From assembly GCA_018401295.1 (NCBI GenBank), contig JAGYLJ010000008.1:1-35370 (forward strand): DNA of 35,370 nt, written 5' to 3'. The DNA comes from a bacterium (GTDB lineage Bacteria; Patescibacteriota; Minisyncoccia; Phycocordibacterales; UBA12079). A program made the translations under genes and the position numbers. Positions 24,003 through 31,431 of the stretch are shown in pieces (position 1 is the stretch's first letter; every line of letters starts with the position of its first letter). Below the pieces are notes generated by a model. The model was not told the DNA's origin. It searched no databases and worked only from the letters and a program-made list of their open reading frames with translations.

Positions 24003-24113
24003 TAAAAACGTTTTTTATACTTAAAACACTTGGTATTTTAAACATACCTAACTATAACAGTATAACTTAATTTGAGGTTAAATATATGGAGGGGATGGGG
24101 AAAACTTTTTATA

Positions 24114-24250
24114 TTTCTATAATATTATAGAAAGTTTCCTGGGGAAAAACCTAGTGGCGGCGAGCGAATTGGCCCTAGGAACTAATAACCAATTTATCTT
24201 GTCTTTTGTAAATACCCTCATGCGACCGGTCGCATGAGGGTATTCTTTTT
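24114..24250 (+). ncRNA. Candidate small RNA with a 23S-rRNA-like loop
   Basis: A 9-bp stem TTCCTGGGG (24136-24144) / CCCTAGGAA (24173-24181), one G-U, holds a 28-nt loop containing AGTGGCGGCGAGCGAA, which matches the conserved domain I segment of 23S rRNA (AGTAGCGGCGAGCGAA in E. coli) with one difference. It is preceded by a 20-nt palindrome TTTCTATAATATTATAGAAA that contains TATAAT, and ends at the palindromic terminator 24211-24244. No reading frame of note. Functional status is inferred. Confidence 0.5.
24211..24250 (+). terminator. Palindromic terminator
   Basis: A perfect 34-nt palindrome, 17-bp arms AATACCCTCATGCGACC / GGTCGCATGAGGGTATT, followed by CTTTTTT on the plus strand. It lies after the 23S-like small RNA candidate and close to the cysS stop on the minus strand; it may serve both. 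Confidence 0.75.
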
Positions 24251-24301
24251 TCCTTTCGACTTTACAGACTTTTGATTTTATAGGCTTTATGACTAATCTT
24301 C

Positions 24302-25705
24302 TTATTTTCTAAAAACTTTAGTTCCATCTTGGGTATCTTTAATTATATAACCTTGCTCTTGAATTTGATCCCTTAATTCATCAGAACGGTACCAGTTTTC
24401 TTCAGAACGAGCCAACTCTCTTTTCTTAATTAATTCTTGAAATTCTTCTGGTAATTCACTAACAACCAACTCCGAATTAGATTGGTCATTTTTTCCTAAA
24501 TCTAAACCAAGCACTTTATCAAAATCTAAAATAGTCGCTAATTTGTCTTCGTTTGATAAATCTGATTTCAATACTTCAAAAACTAAAGCCAAAGCTTGCG
24601 GAAGACCAAAATCATCATTCAATTTTTCCTTAAACTTATTCTTAAAATCTTCAGAAACTTGTCCTAATTCTTTTCCTAAATGTGATAAGGAATTAAGTAA
24701 TCCTTCATAACCTCTTTGGGAATCTTTCAAGGCCTCCCAAGTAAAATTTTGTTTAGAACGGTAATGAGCTTGCGAAAATAAAAAACGCAAAGCTAAAGGA
24801 TTAAAACCTTTCTTTACCACGTCATCGACATAAACAACATTTCCCAAAGATTTAGACATTTTTTCTCCGGCTAAACTTAAGTGTTCATTATGTAACCAAT
24901 ATTTTACATATTTTTTTCCGTTGGCGGATTCACTTTGAGCAATTTCATTAGTATGATGAGTGGGAATATGTTCAATACCACCCATATGAATATCAATGGT
25001 CTCTCCTAAATGTTTCTTTGCCATAGCTGAACACTCAATATGCCAACCGGGGAAACCGAATCCCCAAGGGGAATCCCATGTTTGTAGAGCATTTTCATGA
25101 ACACCTTTTTTAAAAAACCACAATACAAAATCACTTGAATTTTTCTTTCCTTTGTCAGAAACTTCTCCAGCTCCAGCCCCGATTCTTAAATCTTCCAAAT
25201 TTTGTCCAGATAATTCTGTATAGTTTTTGGCTTTTGTAATATCAAAATAAATGGCTAAATCAGTTGTATAGGCAAATCCTTTTTCTAATAAAGTTCCAAC
25301 CATTTCTTTCATCGGCTCGATATAGTCAGTCGCCAAACAACGAGTGGTTGGAGGTAAAATATTTAATTTTAAAGTATCTTGTTCATATAATTTTATGTAT
25401 TTAGAAGTAATTTCAGCAGGGGAGAGTCCTTCTTTCTTTACTCCCTTTTCCATCTTATCTTCTCCCTCATCACCATCTGAAGTAAGATGTCCCACATCGG
25501 TATAATTAGAAACAAAATTTACAGCAAAACCTAAGTACTCCAAAGAACGACGAATCGAATCGGCACAGAAAGCCCCTCTTAAATTTCCAATGTGTTGTTG
25601 CGAATAAACAGTTGGCCCACAGTAATAGAAAGATACAACCCCAGATTTAATTGGTTTAAATTCTTGCTTTTCTCTCCCTAAAGTATTATTAATTTTTAGA
25701 ACCAT
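24302..25705 (-). CDS. cysS: Cysteinyl-tRNA synthetase
   Basis: 467 residues, normal length. It charges tRNA-Cys with cysteine. Class I signatures: YYCGPTVYSQQHIGNLRG (HIGH region as HIGN, zinc Cys29), the zinc-site segment GWHIECSAMAKKHLGE, HHTNEIAQSE, and KMSKS in AGEKMSKSLGN. The C-terminal helical domain ends with KRELARSEENWYRSDELRDQIQEQGYIIKDTQDGTKVF, the usual DALR-type end. The ATG at 25705 overlaps the end of corA by 10 nt, so the two are translationally linked. Confidence 0.97.
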   Translation of the reverse strand: MVLKINNTLGREKQEFKPIKSGVVSFYYCGPTVYSQQHIGNLRGAFCADSIRRSLEYLGFAVNFVSNYTDVGHLTSDGDEGEDKMEKGVKKEGLSPAEITSKYIKLYEQDTLKLNILPPTTRCLATDYIEPMKEMVGTLLEKGFAYTTDLAIYFDITKAKNYTELSGQNLEDLRIGAGAGEVSDKGKKNSSDFVLWFFKKGVHENALQTWDSPWGFGFPGWHIECSAMAKKHLGETIDIHMGGIEHIPTHHTNEIAQSESANGKKYVKYWLHNEHLSLAGEKMSKSLGNVVYVDDVVKKGFNPLALRFLFSQAHYRSKQNFTWEALKDSQRGYEGLLNSLSHLGKELGQVSEDFKNKFKEKLNDDFGLPQALALVFEVLKSDLSNEDKLATILDFDKVLGLDLGKNDQSNSELVVSELPEEFQELIKKRELARSEENWYRSDELRDQIQEQGYIIKDTQDGTKVFRK

Positions 25706-26616
25706 TTTTTGTATTTAAAAAATAAGAACATTAAACTTGTTAATGAAACCATAATCCCAATTATTATCCAAAAATCACCTTTTAAACCAATAAAAGGGAT
25801 GAAAGTAGTGTTCATTCCAAAAATAGAAGCAAATAAAGACATTGGGAAAGTGACAAAAGCCAAAATAGTAAAAATCTTCATAGTTTCGTTCTGTTTGGTT
25901 GTCAAAAGGGAATCGTTTGTTCTTCTCAACTCCTTAAGATTTTCTATATTTGTGTCAAGAATATGGGAAACTTTTCTGTATTTATTGTTTATATCTTTTA
26001 AATAATAAGAAAAATCTTTGCCAAAAAATTTATTACCTATTTCTTGCAGGGAATCTAAAACATCTTTGTGATGAATTGTAGCCTGTCTAAAATCAAGTAA
26101 GTTATGACTTACTCTTGATATTTCTTTTACCATCTCTTTTTCATTACCACCAAAGATACCTTTCTCCATCTCTTCTTGAAGATTTTCAATATAATCCAAC
26201 TCATTAACTAAATTTTTATATAATTGCTGAACCACATAGTAAAATAAGAAACCACCATGTTCCAAAGAATTTTCTTCGCTAAGAAGATTTTCTATTTCAA
26301 ATAATTTAGAAGTTTTCTGTAGAGGATTAATACCACTATAACGGGTTGTGATAAAAAAATCTTTACCCACTATGAAATCAATCTCTGTATTGTAATTACC
26401 TACGTTATTGTTGGAATGATTAAAAGAAGGAAAATGTAAAATAAGATAAATAAAATTTTCATACAATTCTACAGTTGGTCTAAAAGTAGGAACCATAAGC
26501 TCTTCAGCTACCAAAGGGTGGATCTTATATTCAGCCATCAGGGACTTTATTTCCTTGCGGTTGGGTTCTTCCATATCTATCCAGGTAATATTTTGTGAAG
26601 TATATTTTTTTATCAT
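25696..26616 (-). CDS. corA: CorA-family magnesium transporter
   Basis: 306 residues. The cytoplasmic alpha/beta domain and long helix (about 1-245) lead to two C-terminal spans: the first ends in the signature GMN (267-269, FASIFGMNTTF) and the second is IIIGIMVSLTSLMFLFF, followed by the basic KYKKWF end. CorA forms a pentameric Mg2+ (also Co2+/Ni2+) channel. A TATAAT box on the minus strand (26621-26626) lies only 4 nt before the ATG. Its last codons overlap the cysS start. Confidence 0.95.
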   Translation of the reverse strand: MIKKYTSQNITWIDMEEPNRKEIKSLMAEYKIHPLVAEELMVPTFRPTVELYENFIYLILHFPSFNHSNNNVGNYNTEIDFIVGKDFFITTRYSGINPLQKTSKLFEIENLLSEENSLEHGGFLFYYVVQQLYKNLVNELDYIENLQEEMEKGIFGGNEKEMVKEISRVSHNLLDFRQATIHHKDVLDSLQEIGNKFFGKDFSYYLKDINNKYRKVSHILDTNIENLKELRRTNDSLLTTKQNETMKIFTILAFVTFPMSLFASIFGMNTTFIPFIGLKGDFWIIIGIMVSLTSLMFLFFKYKKWF

Positions 26617-26620
26617 AGAG

Positions 26621-26626
26621 ATTATA
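26621..26626 (-). promoter_or_regulatory. -10 box (TATAAT) before corA-cysS
   Basis: Minus-strand TATAAT then CTCT and the ATG at 26616. A normal start distance would put transcription on or beside the start codon itself. Confidence 0.55.
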
Positions 26627-26741
26627 CTTAATGTTAATAACTATATTTTACTATATTTAATTTGTATTACAAACAAGCTAAAAGATAATTTACTAAATAC
26701 AAAAAACTGTGTTAAAATATCGATAGAAAAGATAAAAAAGG

Positions 26742-28007
26742 ATGATGAAAACAAAAATTAAGATAGAAACTATAAAAAAAATAATCCCCTTAGCTATTGT
26801 ACTATTACTCATTTTGGGTAGTTTTATTTTAGGAGCTAAATCTAATTTTTATAAAGACACTCCAATAAAAATAATAAATGGGACCGATGAAGAGTTAAAT
26901 ACAGTTGACCTTGAACCTCTTTGGAAAACTTGGAAAATTTTAGACAAAAAATTTGTCAAAGAAAAAATTGAAGGGGAAGAGGAGATAACAATACAAGATA
27001 AAGTTTGGGGTATTATCCAAGGTTTGACCAATGCATTCGGAGATCCATACACTATATTTTTACCACCAACTGAGTCAGAGATGTTCGAAAGTGATATTGA
27101 AGGAAATTTTGAGGGAGTTGGTATGGAAATCGGAACTAAAGACAATTCTTTGATTGTGATTGCTCCTCTTAAAGATACCCCAGCCGAAAGAGCAGGTATG
27201 CAACCTAAAGATAAAATTCTAGAAATTGATGGTAAATCAACTAAGAATATGGATACATCAAATGCGGTCAAGCTTATACGTGGAGAAAAAGGAACGGAAG
27301 TAGTTTTACTTATAGAAAGAGAAGGGGAATCTGAACCACTTGAAATCTCTATTATTAGAGACGTTATTGATATTCCAACCATAGAAACAGAAGTTAAAGA
27401 AGGGTCTGAGTTAAAAAATGGGGTTTTTATTATTCGTCTTTATAGTTTTACCTCAGTTTCACCTAATTTGTTTAGAGAGGCCTTAAGGAAATTTATTCAA
27501 AATGGGACTACTGACAAATTAATTATTGATCTGAGAGGTAACCCCGGGGGTTATCTAGAAGCTGCTACTGATATGGCCAGTTGGTTTTTACCAATTGGAG
27601 AGATTGTCGTTACTGAAGATTATGGAGGAAGAGAACCAAACAAAATTCATCGAAGTAAGGGCTATGACATTTTCAATGATAATCTTAAAATGGCCATTTT
27701 AGTTAATGGTGGTTCAGCTTCGGCCTCAGAGATTTTAGCTGGTGCTTTAAGTGAATATGGTAAGGCTATTTTAATTGGAACCAAAACATTCGGTAAAGGA
27801 TCAGTTCAGGAATTAATAAAAATTACTCCGGAGACATCTTTAAAAGTAACTGTAGCGAGATGGTTAACTCCCAAGGGGAATTCTTTTTCACATGACGGAA
27901 TTGACCCCGATGTTGAAGTTGAAATCACTGAAGATGATTTTGAATACATCAAAGATGGTGGTGATCCACAATTAGATAAAGCTATTGAAACTTTGAACGC
28001 AATGTAG
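26742..28007 (+). CDS. C-terminal processing peptidase (S41, CtpA/Prc type)
   Basis: 421 residues. An N-terminal span (about 12-29, IIPLAIVLLLILGSFILGA) anchors it outside the cytoplasm. A PDZ domain (about 120-200, FEGVGMEIGTKDNSLIVIAPLKDTPAERAGMQPKDKILEIDG) is followed by the S41 catalytic domain: LRGNPGGYL, then NGGSASASEILAGAL with the catalytic serine, and FGKGSVQ with the catalytic lysine. The Ser-Lys dyad is intact, in contrast to the HtrA-like protein at 5110. It trims C-termini of exported or wall-associated proteins. A TTAAAAT-like box lies some 25 nt before the ATG, and AAAAAGG is directly upstream of the start. Confidence 0.95.
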   Translation: MMKTKIKIETIKKIIPLAIVLLLILGSFILGAKSNFYKDTPIKIINGTDEELNTVDLEPLWKTWKILDKKFVKEKIEGEEEITIQDKVWGIIQGLTNAFGDPYTIFLPPTESEMFESDIEGNFEGVGMEIGTKDNSLIVIAPLKDTPAERAGMQPKDKILEIDGKSTKNMDTSNAVKLIRGEKGTEVVLLIEREGESEPLEISIIRDVIDIPTIETEVKEGSELKNGVFIIRLYSFTSVSPNLFREALRKFIQNGTTDKLIIDLRGNPGGYLEAATDMASWFLPIGEIVVTEDYGGREPNKIHRSKGYDIFNDNLKMAILVNGGSASASEILAGALSEYGKAILIGTKTFGKGSVQELIKITPETSLKVTVARWLTPKGNSFSHDGIDPDVEVEITEDDFEYIKDGGDPQLDKAIETLNAM

Positions 28008-28108
28008 GAATCATTTAGAGGTTGGGTATCTCAATAATGAATTATGTTGTTTTTTCTTTAAAAAAAGATAGAATATAGGAAGTTATTAATTAAAGTTAAT
28101 CTTACAAT

Positions 28109-28549
28109 ATGAAAGTTATTTTACTACAGGATGTACAAAAAGTAGGCAAGAAATTTGAAGTTAAGAACGTTTCTGACGGGTTTGCCCTTAATTTTTTATT
28201 ACCTAAAAAATTAGCTGAATTAGCTACTGACAAAGCTGTTGAAAGAGTTTCTTTACAAAAGGAAAAATTTGAAAAAGAAAAAGAATTAGAAATAGGGGAT
28301 ATTAAGAAAATTATTGGTCAATTAGACAAGACTATTGAAATAGAAGTAAAAGCTAACAAAGAAGGTAAATTGTTTGCTGGACTAGATAAGAAAGAAATTG
28401 CAGAGATAATTGAAGAGAAGCTAAACATAAAAATTGATCCTAATATTTTGCAATTAGAAAAACCTATTAAAGAAGTAGGGGAGTACAGCATTGATATTGA
28501 GATGGGTGATGAAAAAGGAGAGATTGTTTTAGTTGTTAAAGGAGAATAA
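28109..28549 (+). CDS. rplI: 50S ribosomal protein L9
   Basis: 146 residues. MKVILLQDVQKVGKKFEVKNVSDGFALNFLLPKKLAELAT is the classic L9 N-terminal domain; a long helix (about 42-75) and the C-terminal domain with VKANKEGKLFAGLDKKEIAEII follow. L9 binds 23S rRNA near the L1 stalk. Many CPR lineages lack L9, so its presence is a useful lineage marker. A terminator follows at 28616. Confidence 0.96.
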   Translation: MKVILLQDVQKVGKKFEVKNVSDGFALNFLLPKKLAELATDKAVERVSLQKEKFEKEKELEIGDIKKIIGQLDKTIEIEVKANKEGKLFAGLDKKEIAEIIEEKLNIKIDPNILQLEKPIKEVGEYSIDIEMGDEKGEIVLVVKGE

Positions 28550-28615
28550 TAAAGAGATAAAATTTTTAATTTTTACAATTTTGTAATTCTTATTTATAAA
28601 ATTAAAAATTTAATA

Positions 28616-28645
28616 AAAAGTCGGAAGCAGAGCTTCCGACTTTTA
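28616..28645. terminator. Terminator between rplI and rpmA
   Basis: GTCGGAAGC (28620-28628) / GCTTCCGAC (28632-28640), AGA loop, with an A-run on the left and T-run on the right, so it works in both directions between convergent genes. Confidence 0.85.
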
Positions 28646-28679
28646 CTTTATAAACTTTATGGACTTTCGACTTTACAGA

Positions 28680-28952
28680 CTAAATAATGTTAGCTACCTT
28701 CCTTCTTCTAGTTGCTCCAGTGAAACTCATTTTTCTTTTCTCTGTAAATTTAACTTTTCCTTCCTTCATAGCAAACAGAGTGTGATCTTTTCCAACAGCA
28801 ATATTTTTACCTGCCATAATTTTCGTTCCTCTTTGGCGTACTACAATAGGAACCAACCTTAGCATCTTGGCCATCATACAATTTAGTCCCCAAATATTGA
28901 GGTCCAGAATCTCTTAAATTTTTGCTGATCCACCAGCTTTTTTATGTGACAT
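28680..28952 (-). pseudogene. rpmA: 50S ribosomal protein L27 gene with two compensating frameshifts
   Basis: From the ATG at 28952 the frame reads MSHKKAGGSAKI and stops. One base after GGATCAGC-AAAAA, the next frame gives [24 protein letters not shown], and a second single-base change returns to [34 protein letters not shown]...RKVANII. Together this is a complete L27 of about 90 residues (273 nt with stop, net shift zero). The first break is in a run of A's (one A short), the second near GGTTCCTATTG (one extra base). L27 contacts the peptidyl-transferase centre and is normally needed for fitness, so a sequence or assembly error is the first explanation. Only the C-terminal 65 residues form an open frame. 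Confidence 0.85.
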
Positions 28953-29003
28953 ATTTTTAAGGAGCGCAGTGACTATATCTTTGATATAAACTTCCTCAGC
29001 TCG

Positions 29004-29034
29004 GAAATATAAAAATATTTTATTTTTATATTTC
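29004..29034. repeat. AT-rich hairpin upstream of rpmA
   Basis: A 14-bp stem GAAATATAAAAATA / TATTTTTATATTTC with TTT loop in the gap between the divergent rpmA and the gene at 29161. Role unclear. The rest of 28953-29160 shows no gene. Confidence 0.45.
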
Positions 29035-29160
29035 TCTCGCCCTACGTAGTTTATAAAAATAGTCATCCGTCTCAGGCGGGTGACAATTCGAGGCCACTAA
29101 CAGCTCAACCTTTCATTACTTCTATGTTAAAATAGCTCTAATATCTAATATCAAAACTAA

Positions 29161-29588
29161 TGCAAAGTATAAAGGAAATATCAGATAAAATCAAGACAAA
29201 AGTTAAATTAGCCATAGAAAATAAGACGATTTTTGTATTACTAATTATTTTAACGGTGGCTTTAGTTCTTTTGGATTAGGAAGACTGTCTAAAATAACTA
29301 CAGGAAATAACTCAATTTCAATTCAGGATAGCAATAATTTGGCCACCATTTCAAATTCAGTAGGGGATTTGGCCACAATTTCAGTAGAATCTATGGATGT
29401 TGAGTCTCCACAAATTTTGTCTTTACAAATTGGAGGGAAATATGTTGGTTCAAAAAATAGCGACAAATACCATGCTCCTTGGTGTTCTGGGGCTCAAATA
29501 ATAAAAGAAGAGAATCAAATCTGGTTTAATAGTAAAGAAGTAAGCGTCAGCAGGGTATACTCCAGCTAGTAATTGTAAAGGAATATGA
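29161..29588 (+). pseudogene. Membrane-anchored protein with C-terminal Cys module, two frameshifts
   Basis: Frame 1 from the ATG at 29161 reads MQSIKEISDKIKTKVKLAIENKTIFVLLIILTVALV and then stops; another frame takes over as SSFGLGRLSKITTGNNSIS...ESPQILSLQIGGKYVGSKNSDKYHAPWCSGAQIIKEENQIWFNSKE, and a second change gives ASAGYTPASNCKGI and the stop at 29586-29588. The whole would be a one-span protein of about 140 residues. The YHAPWC...IWFxSKEEAxxAGYxPxxxC module resembles the end of the nuclease at 32947. Both breaks are single-base in kind, like those in rpmA close by. Confidence 0.7.
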
Positions 29589-29590
29589 CC

Positions 29591-29612
29591 AAAAATGGTC
29601 AAAACCATTTTT
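29591..29612 (+). terminator. Terminator after the gene at 29161
   Basis: AAAAATGGT / ACCATTTTT with CAAA loop, 9 bp, with a T-run in the 3' arm. Confidence 0.7.
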
Positions 29613-29654
29613 TGGAATTATAAATGCTAAATTATAAATTAAATTAAAAATTAT

Positions 29655-29741
29655 ATATGAAGCAAGCATATAATTCCATCGTTCGGATTATACAAAAATA
29701 AGTATTAACATAATCATTTTTGTAAATCCTCACTCGAAATT
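29655..29741 (+). promoter_or_regulatory. Structured leader, copy B (tandem)
   Basis: First of two tandem 87-nt units before pspC. It is identical to copy C over the shared core apart from one base (TTCC against TTTC after TATAAT). It has the same stem-loop and ends CTCACTCGAAATT, but is followed by ATATGAAG of copy C, not by a gene start. Confidence 0.75.
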
Positions 29742-29828
29742 ATATGAAGCAAGCATATAATTTCATCGTTCGGATTATACAAAAATAAGTATTAACATAA
29801 TCATTTTTGTAAATCCTCACTCGAAATT
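29742..29828 (+). promoter_or_regulatory. Structured leader, copy C (directly before pspC)
   Basis: A TATAAT box (29756-29761) precedes a stem with left arm 29772-29786 and right arm 29803-29816: 14 bp with one bulged A at the same place as in copy A. The 16-nt loop ends ATTAACATAATC. Then 12 nt lead to the pspC ATG at 29829. No SD is seen. The flanking TTC...GAA may extend the stem. Confidence 0.75.
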
Positions 29829-30017
29829 ATGAAAAAAATATACTTATCAAAAGAAAATAAAAAAATTGCTGGAATTTGTGGAGGAATAGGAGAGTTCTTT
29901 GGTGTTGATCCTGTTCTTATTAGAGTCGCTACTATTCTTTTAGCCATCTTTACTGCTATCTTTCCAGCCGTTCTAGCTTATATAATTCTTTGGTTGGTAA
30001 TCCCTGCTAAAAAATAA
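29829..30017 (+). CDS. pspC: PspC-domain protein
   Basis: 62 residues, a bare PspC domain: MKKIYLSKENKKIAGICGGIGEFFGVDPVLIRVATILLAIF, then one span (about 36-58, ILLAIFTAIFPAVLAYIILWLVI) and the end PAKK. In enterobacteria PspC is the membrane sensor of the phage-shock (envelope stress) system; the single-domain form is widespread and its role less clear. It has a tandem structured leader shared with ybjQ (12900), which implies common control. No pspA or pspB is in view. Confidence 0.93.
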   Translation: MKKIYLSKENKKIAGICGGIGEFFGVDPVLIRVATILLAIFTAIFPAVLAYIILWLVIPAKK

Positions 30018-30133
30018 CCTCAAAAACAAATCAGAGATAGACATAAGCCAAAAATGGTGGTAGCTTGTCTTTAGGTGTGTTCATTTTAAATGTTAATATT
30101 TAAACCCTTAACTATGTAAAAAGGAGGGGTAAG

Positions 30134-30319
30134 ATGATTATTATAAAAAAAGAGCCGATAATTCTATTGGTGAGGAAACATTTCCCCGAATTTGACTTTT
30201 CAGAGCGTCTGACTAATTCAGAATGGGCAAAAATGAAAACCGTTCTGAGAAGGAAAGAAAGACTTCGCATCAAAAAAATCAAAGAGGGGACAGATAAAGG
30301 AAGAAAATTCAAACATTGA
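30134..30319 (+). CDS. Small protein with HFPEFDFS-type N-terminal domain
   Basis: 61 residues: LVRKHFPEFDFSERLTNSEWAKMKTVLRRKERLRIKKI, then a basic tail. It aligns plainly with the N-terminal half of the gene at 31065 (IKQYFPDFDFSQPVSETEWVTLKEKLREEDKRITKFL). Strong SD AAAAAGGAGGGG 4 nt before the ATG. The high Lys/Arg content hints at nucleic-acid binding, but this is inference. First gene of an SD-led cassette. Confidence 0.65.
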   Translation: MIIIKKEPIILLVRKHFPEFDFSERLTNSEWAKMKTVLRRKERLRIKKIKEGTDKGRKFKH

Positions 30320-30339
30320 TTAGAAAGGGGTTATTTATA

Positions 30340-30585
30340 ATGGAAAAAAAAATGGCAAAAGATTTTTTTTTAAGAAGCACTCCTATCAAACTTTCATCAG
30401 GGGCGGTTATTGTCCCGATTCTTTCCTTGATTAAAAAAAGGGTTCGGCAAAGCCTCCTTGAAGAACAATTGGAAAAATTGAGGCAGGTAGACTGTCTGGA
30501 AGAGGAATATTGTCTTGATTATTGCGCTAGAGAAGATTTCTTCGCATTTTCTTGCGAAAGTTGTCCTTTTCGATTTCAAGAGTAA
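30340..30585 (+). CDS. Small Cys-rich protein, possible zinc-binding, unknown
   Basis: 81 residues from MEKKMAKDFFLRSTPIKLSSGAVIVPILSLIKKRVRQSLLEEQLEKL; the C-terminus has clustered Cys (DCLEEEYCLDYC...SCESCPFRF), a likely metal-binding set. SD GAAAGGGG lies upstream; the frame opens at 30316 but the ATG at 30340 fits the SD. After its stop the same frame continues into KFYPNHWERELP, a relic resembling the C-terminal domain of the genes at 30816 and 31065. No family recognised. Confidence 0.6.
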   Translation: MEKKMAKDFFLRSTPIKLSSGAVIVPILSLIKKRVRQSLLEEQLEKLRQVDCLEEEYCLDYCAREDFFAFSCESCPFRFQE

Positions 30586-30675
30586 CAGAGAAAGGAGGTC
30601 AAGTTCTATCCCAACCACTGGGAAAGAGAATTACCTGTGGAGGTTCAACCCCCACACATTGAGAGGGGAGAAAAC

Positions 30676-30712
30676 AGCCACCGACATTCATTTTCGGTGG
30701 CTTTAATTTTTT
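30676..30712 (+). terminator. Terminator after the gene at 30340
   Basis: AGCCACCG (30676-30683) / CGGTGGCT (30695-30702) followed by a T-rich run. Confidence 0.8.
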
Positions 30713-30730
30713 ATTTAAACTAATTTTTAT

Positions 30731-30759
30731 TAGACAAATCTTATAATTAATGTTATAGT
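30731..30759 (+). promoter_or_regulatory. Promoter before the gene at 30816
   Basis: TAGACA (30731-30736), 17-nt spacer, TATAGT (30754-30759). The -10 and spacer are the same as at the 19419-19447 promoter, which also drives an SD-led cassette. Confidence 0.5.
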
Positions 30760-30815
30760 GAAAACAGTATTTGTTCTTATAAATCAATAATAATAAAGAA
30801 GGGAGGTGACAAAAA

Positions 30816-31001
30816 ATGGGAACTGTCAGAAGAGCTTTTCTCTTACAACAATTTAAGGTGGGAGAGCGGGTTGTAAACAAAAGCGATGCTATGAAAGGAA
30901 GGAGAGTGATAAGAATCATTCGTAAGATCTGTCACAACGGCAGAATCCAATTTCAAAGGGATGAGAGGGAATATCATCCCAACGATTTCGAAAGAGCTTA
31001 A
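30816..31001 (+). CDS. Small basic protein with barrel-like C-terminal domain
   Basis: 61 residues: FKVGERVVNKSDAMKGRRVIRIIRKICHNGRIQFQRDEREYHPNDFERA. The pattern VGxxV...GxxVxxIxxIxxxGxIxxxxxxxxxxPxxFxxx matches the C-terminal half of the gene at 31065 (VGDVVESLTGEEVKIIKISKTGHLILEGKRGAFSPVGWNKVEP). It resembles a small SH3/KOW-like barrel. SD GGGAGGTG precedes the ATG. Function unknown; nucleic-acid binding is a guess from charge. Confidence 0.65.
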   Translation: MGTVRRAFLLQQFKVGERVVNKSDAMKGRRVIRIIRKICHNGRIQFQRDEREYHPNDFERA

Positions 31002-31064
31002 CTTTTTCCGGTATGTGTAATTTTTTTTGTAATAACTATTTTTGAATTTTTGGAAAGGAGAAAA

Positions 31065-31397
31065 ATGGTAACTATCACTAAGGCTTCAACTCAACTCTGG
31101 ATCAAACAATATTTCCCGGACTTTGATTTCTCTCAACCTGTTTCAGAAACTGAATGGGTCACTCTGAAAGAAAAACTCAGAGAAGAGGATAAAAGGATTA
31201 CTAAATTTCTCTGGGAGAAGGAAAGAGAGAAGAGGGAAACCCTCTACAAGGAAAAAGGGTTGGCAGTGGGCGATGTAGTTGAAAGCCTAACCGGAGAAGA
31301 AGTAAAAATTATCAAAATTTCAAAAACAGGACATCTAATTCTAGAAGGAAAACGAGGAGCTTTTAGTCCAGTTGGTTGGAACAAAGTTGAGCCCTGA
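31065..31397 (+). CDS. Two-domain protein combining the domains of its small neighbours
   Basis: 110 residues from MVTITKASTQLWIKQYFPDFDFS. Residues about 5-50 match the gene at 30134 and residues about 67-110 match the gene at 30816, with a charged helix (LWEKEREKRETLYKEKG) between. SD AAAGGAG lies 5 nt before the ATG; an upstream TTG start at 31050 is less likely. This is either a fusion of the neighbours' domains or the parent from which they split. A terminator at 31432 ends the cassette. Confidence 0.7.
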   Translation: MVTITKASTQLWIKQYFPDFDFSQPVSETEWVTLKEKLREEDKRITKFLWEKEREKRETLYKEKGLAVGDVVESLTGEEVKIIKISKTGHLILEGKRGAFSPVGWNKVEP

Positions 31398-31431
31398 CCT
31401 CCAACAACAGCAGGGGAGAAACCTCCCGCAG

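Noticed and set aside
26849-27382. A 177-codon open frame antisense to ctpA
   Set aside because: Shadow frame over the PDZ and S41 coding region with low-complexity Ser/Ile composition.
29657-29702. A 14-codon leader peptide (MKQAYN...IIQK) within leader copies B and C
   Set aside because: Copy A before ybjQ lacks the in-frame ATG and differs in length at that point, while the palindrome and hairpin are kept. The frame is probably a by-product of the conserved structure.
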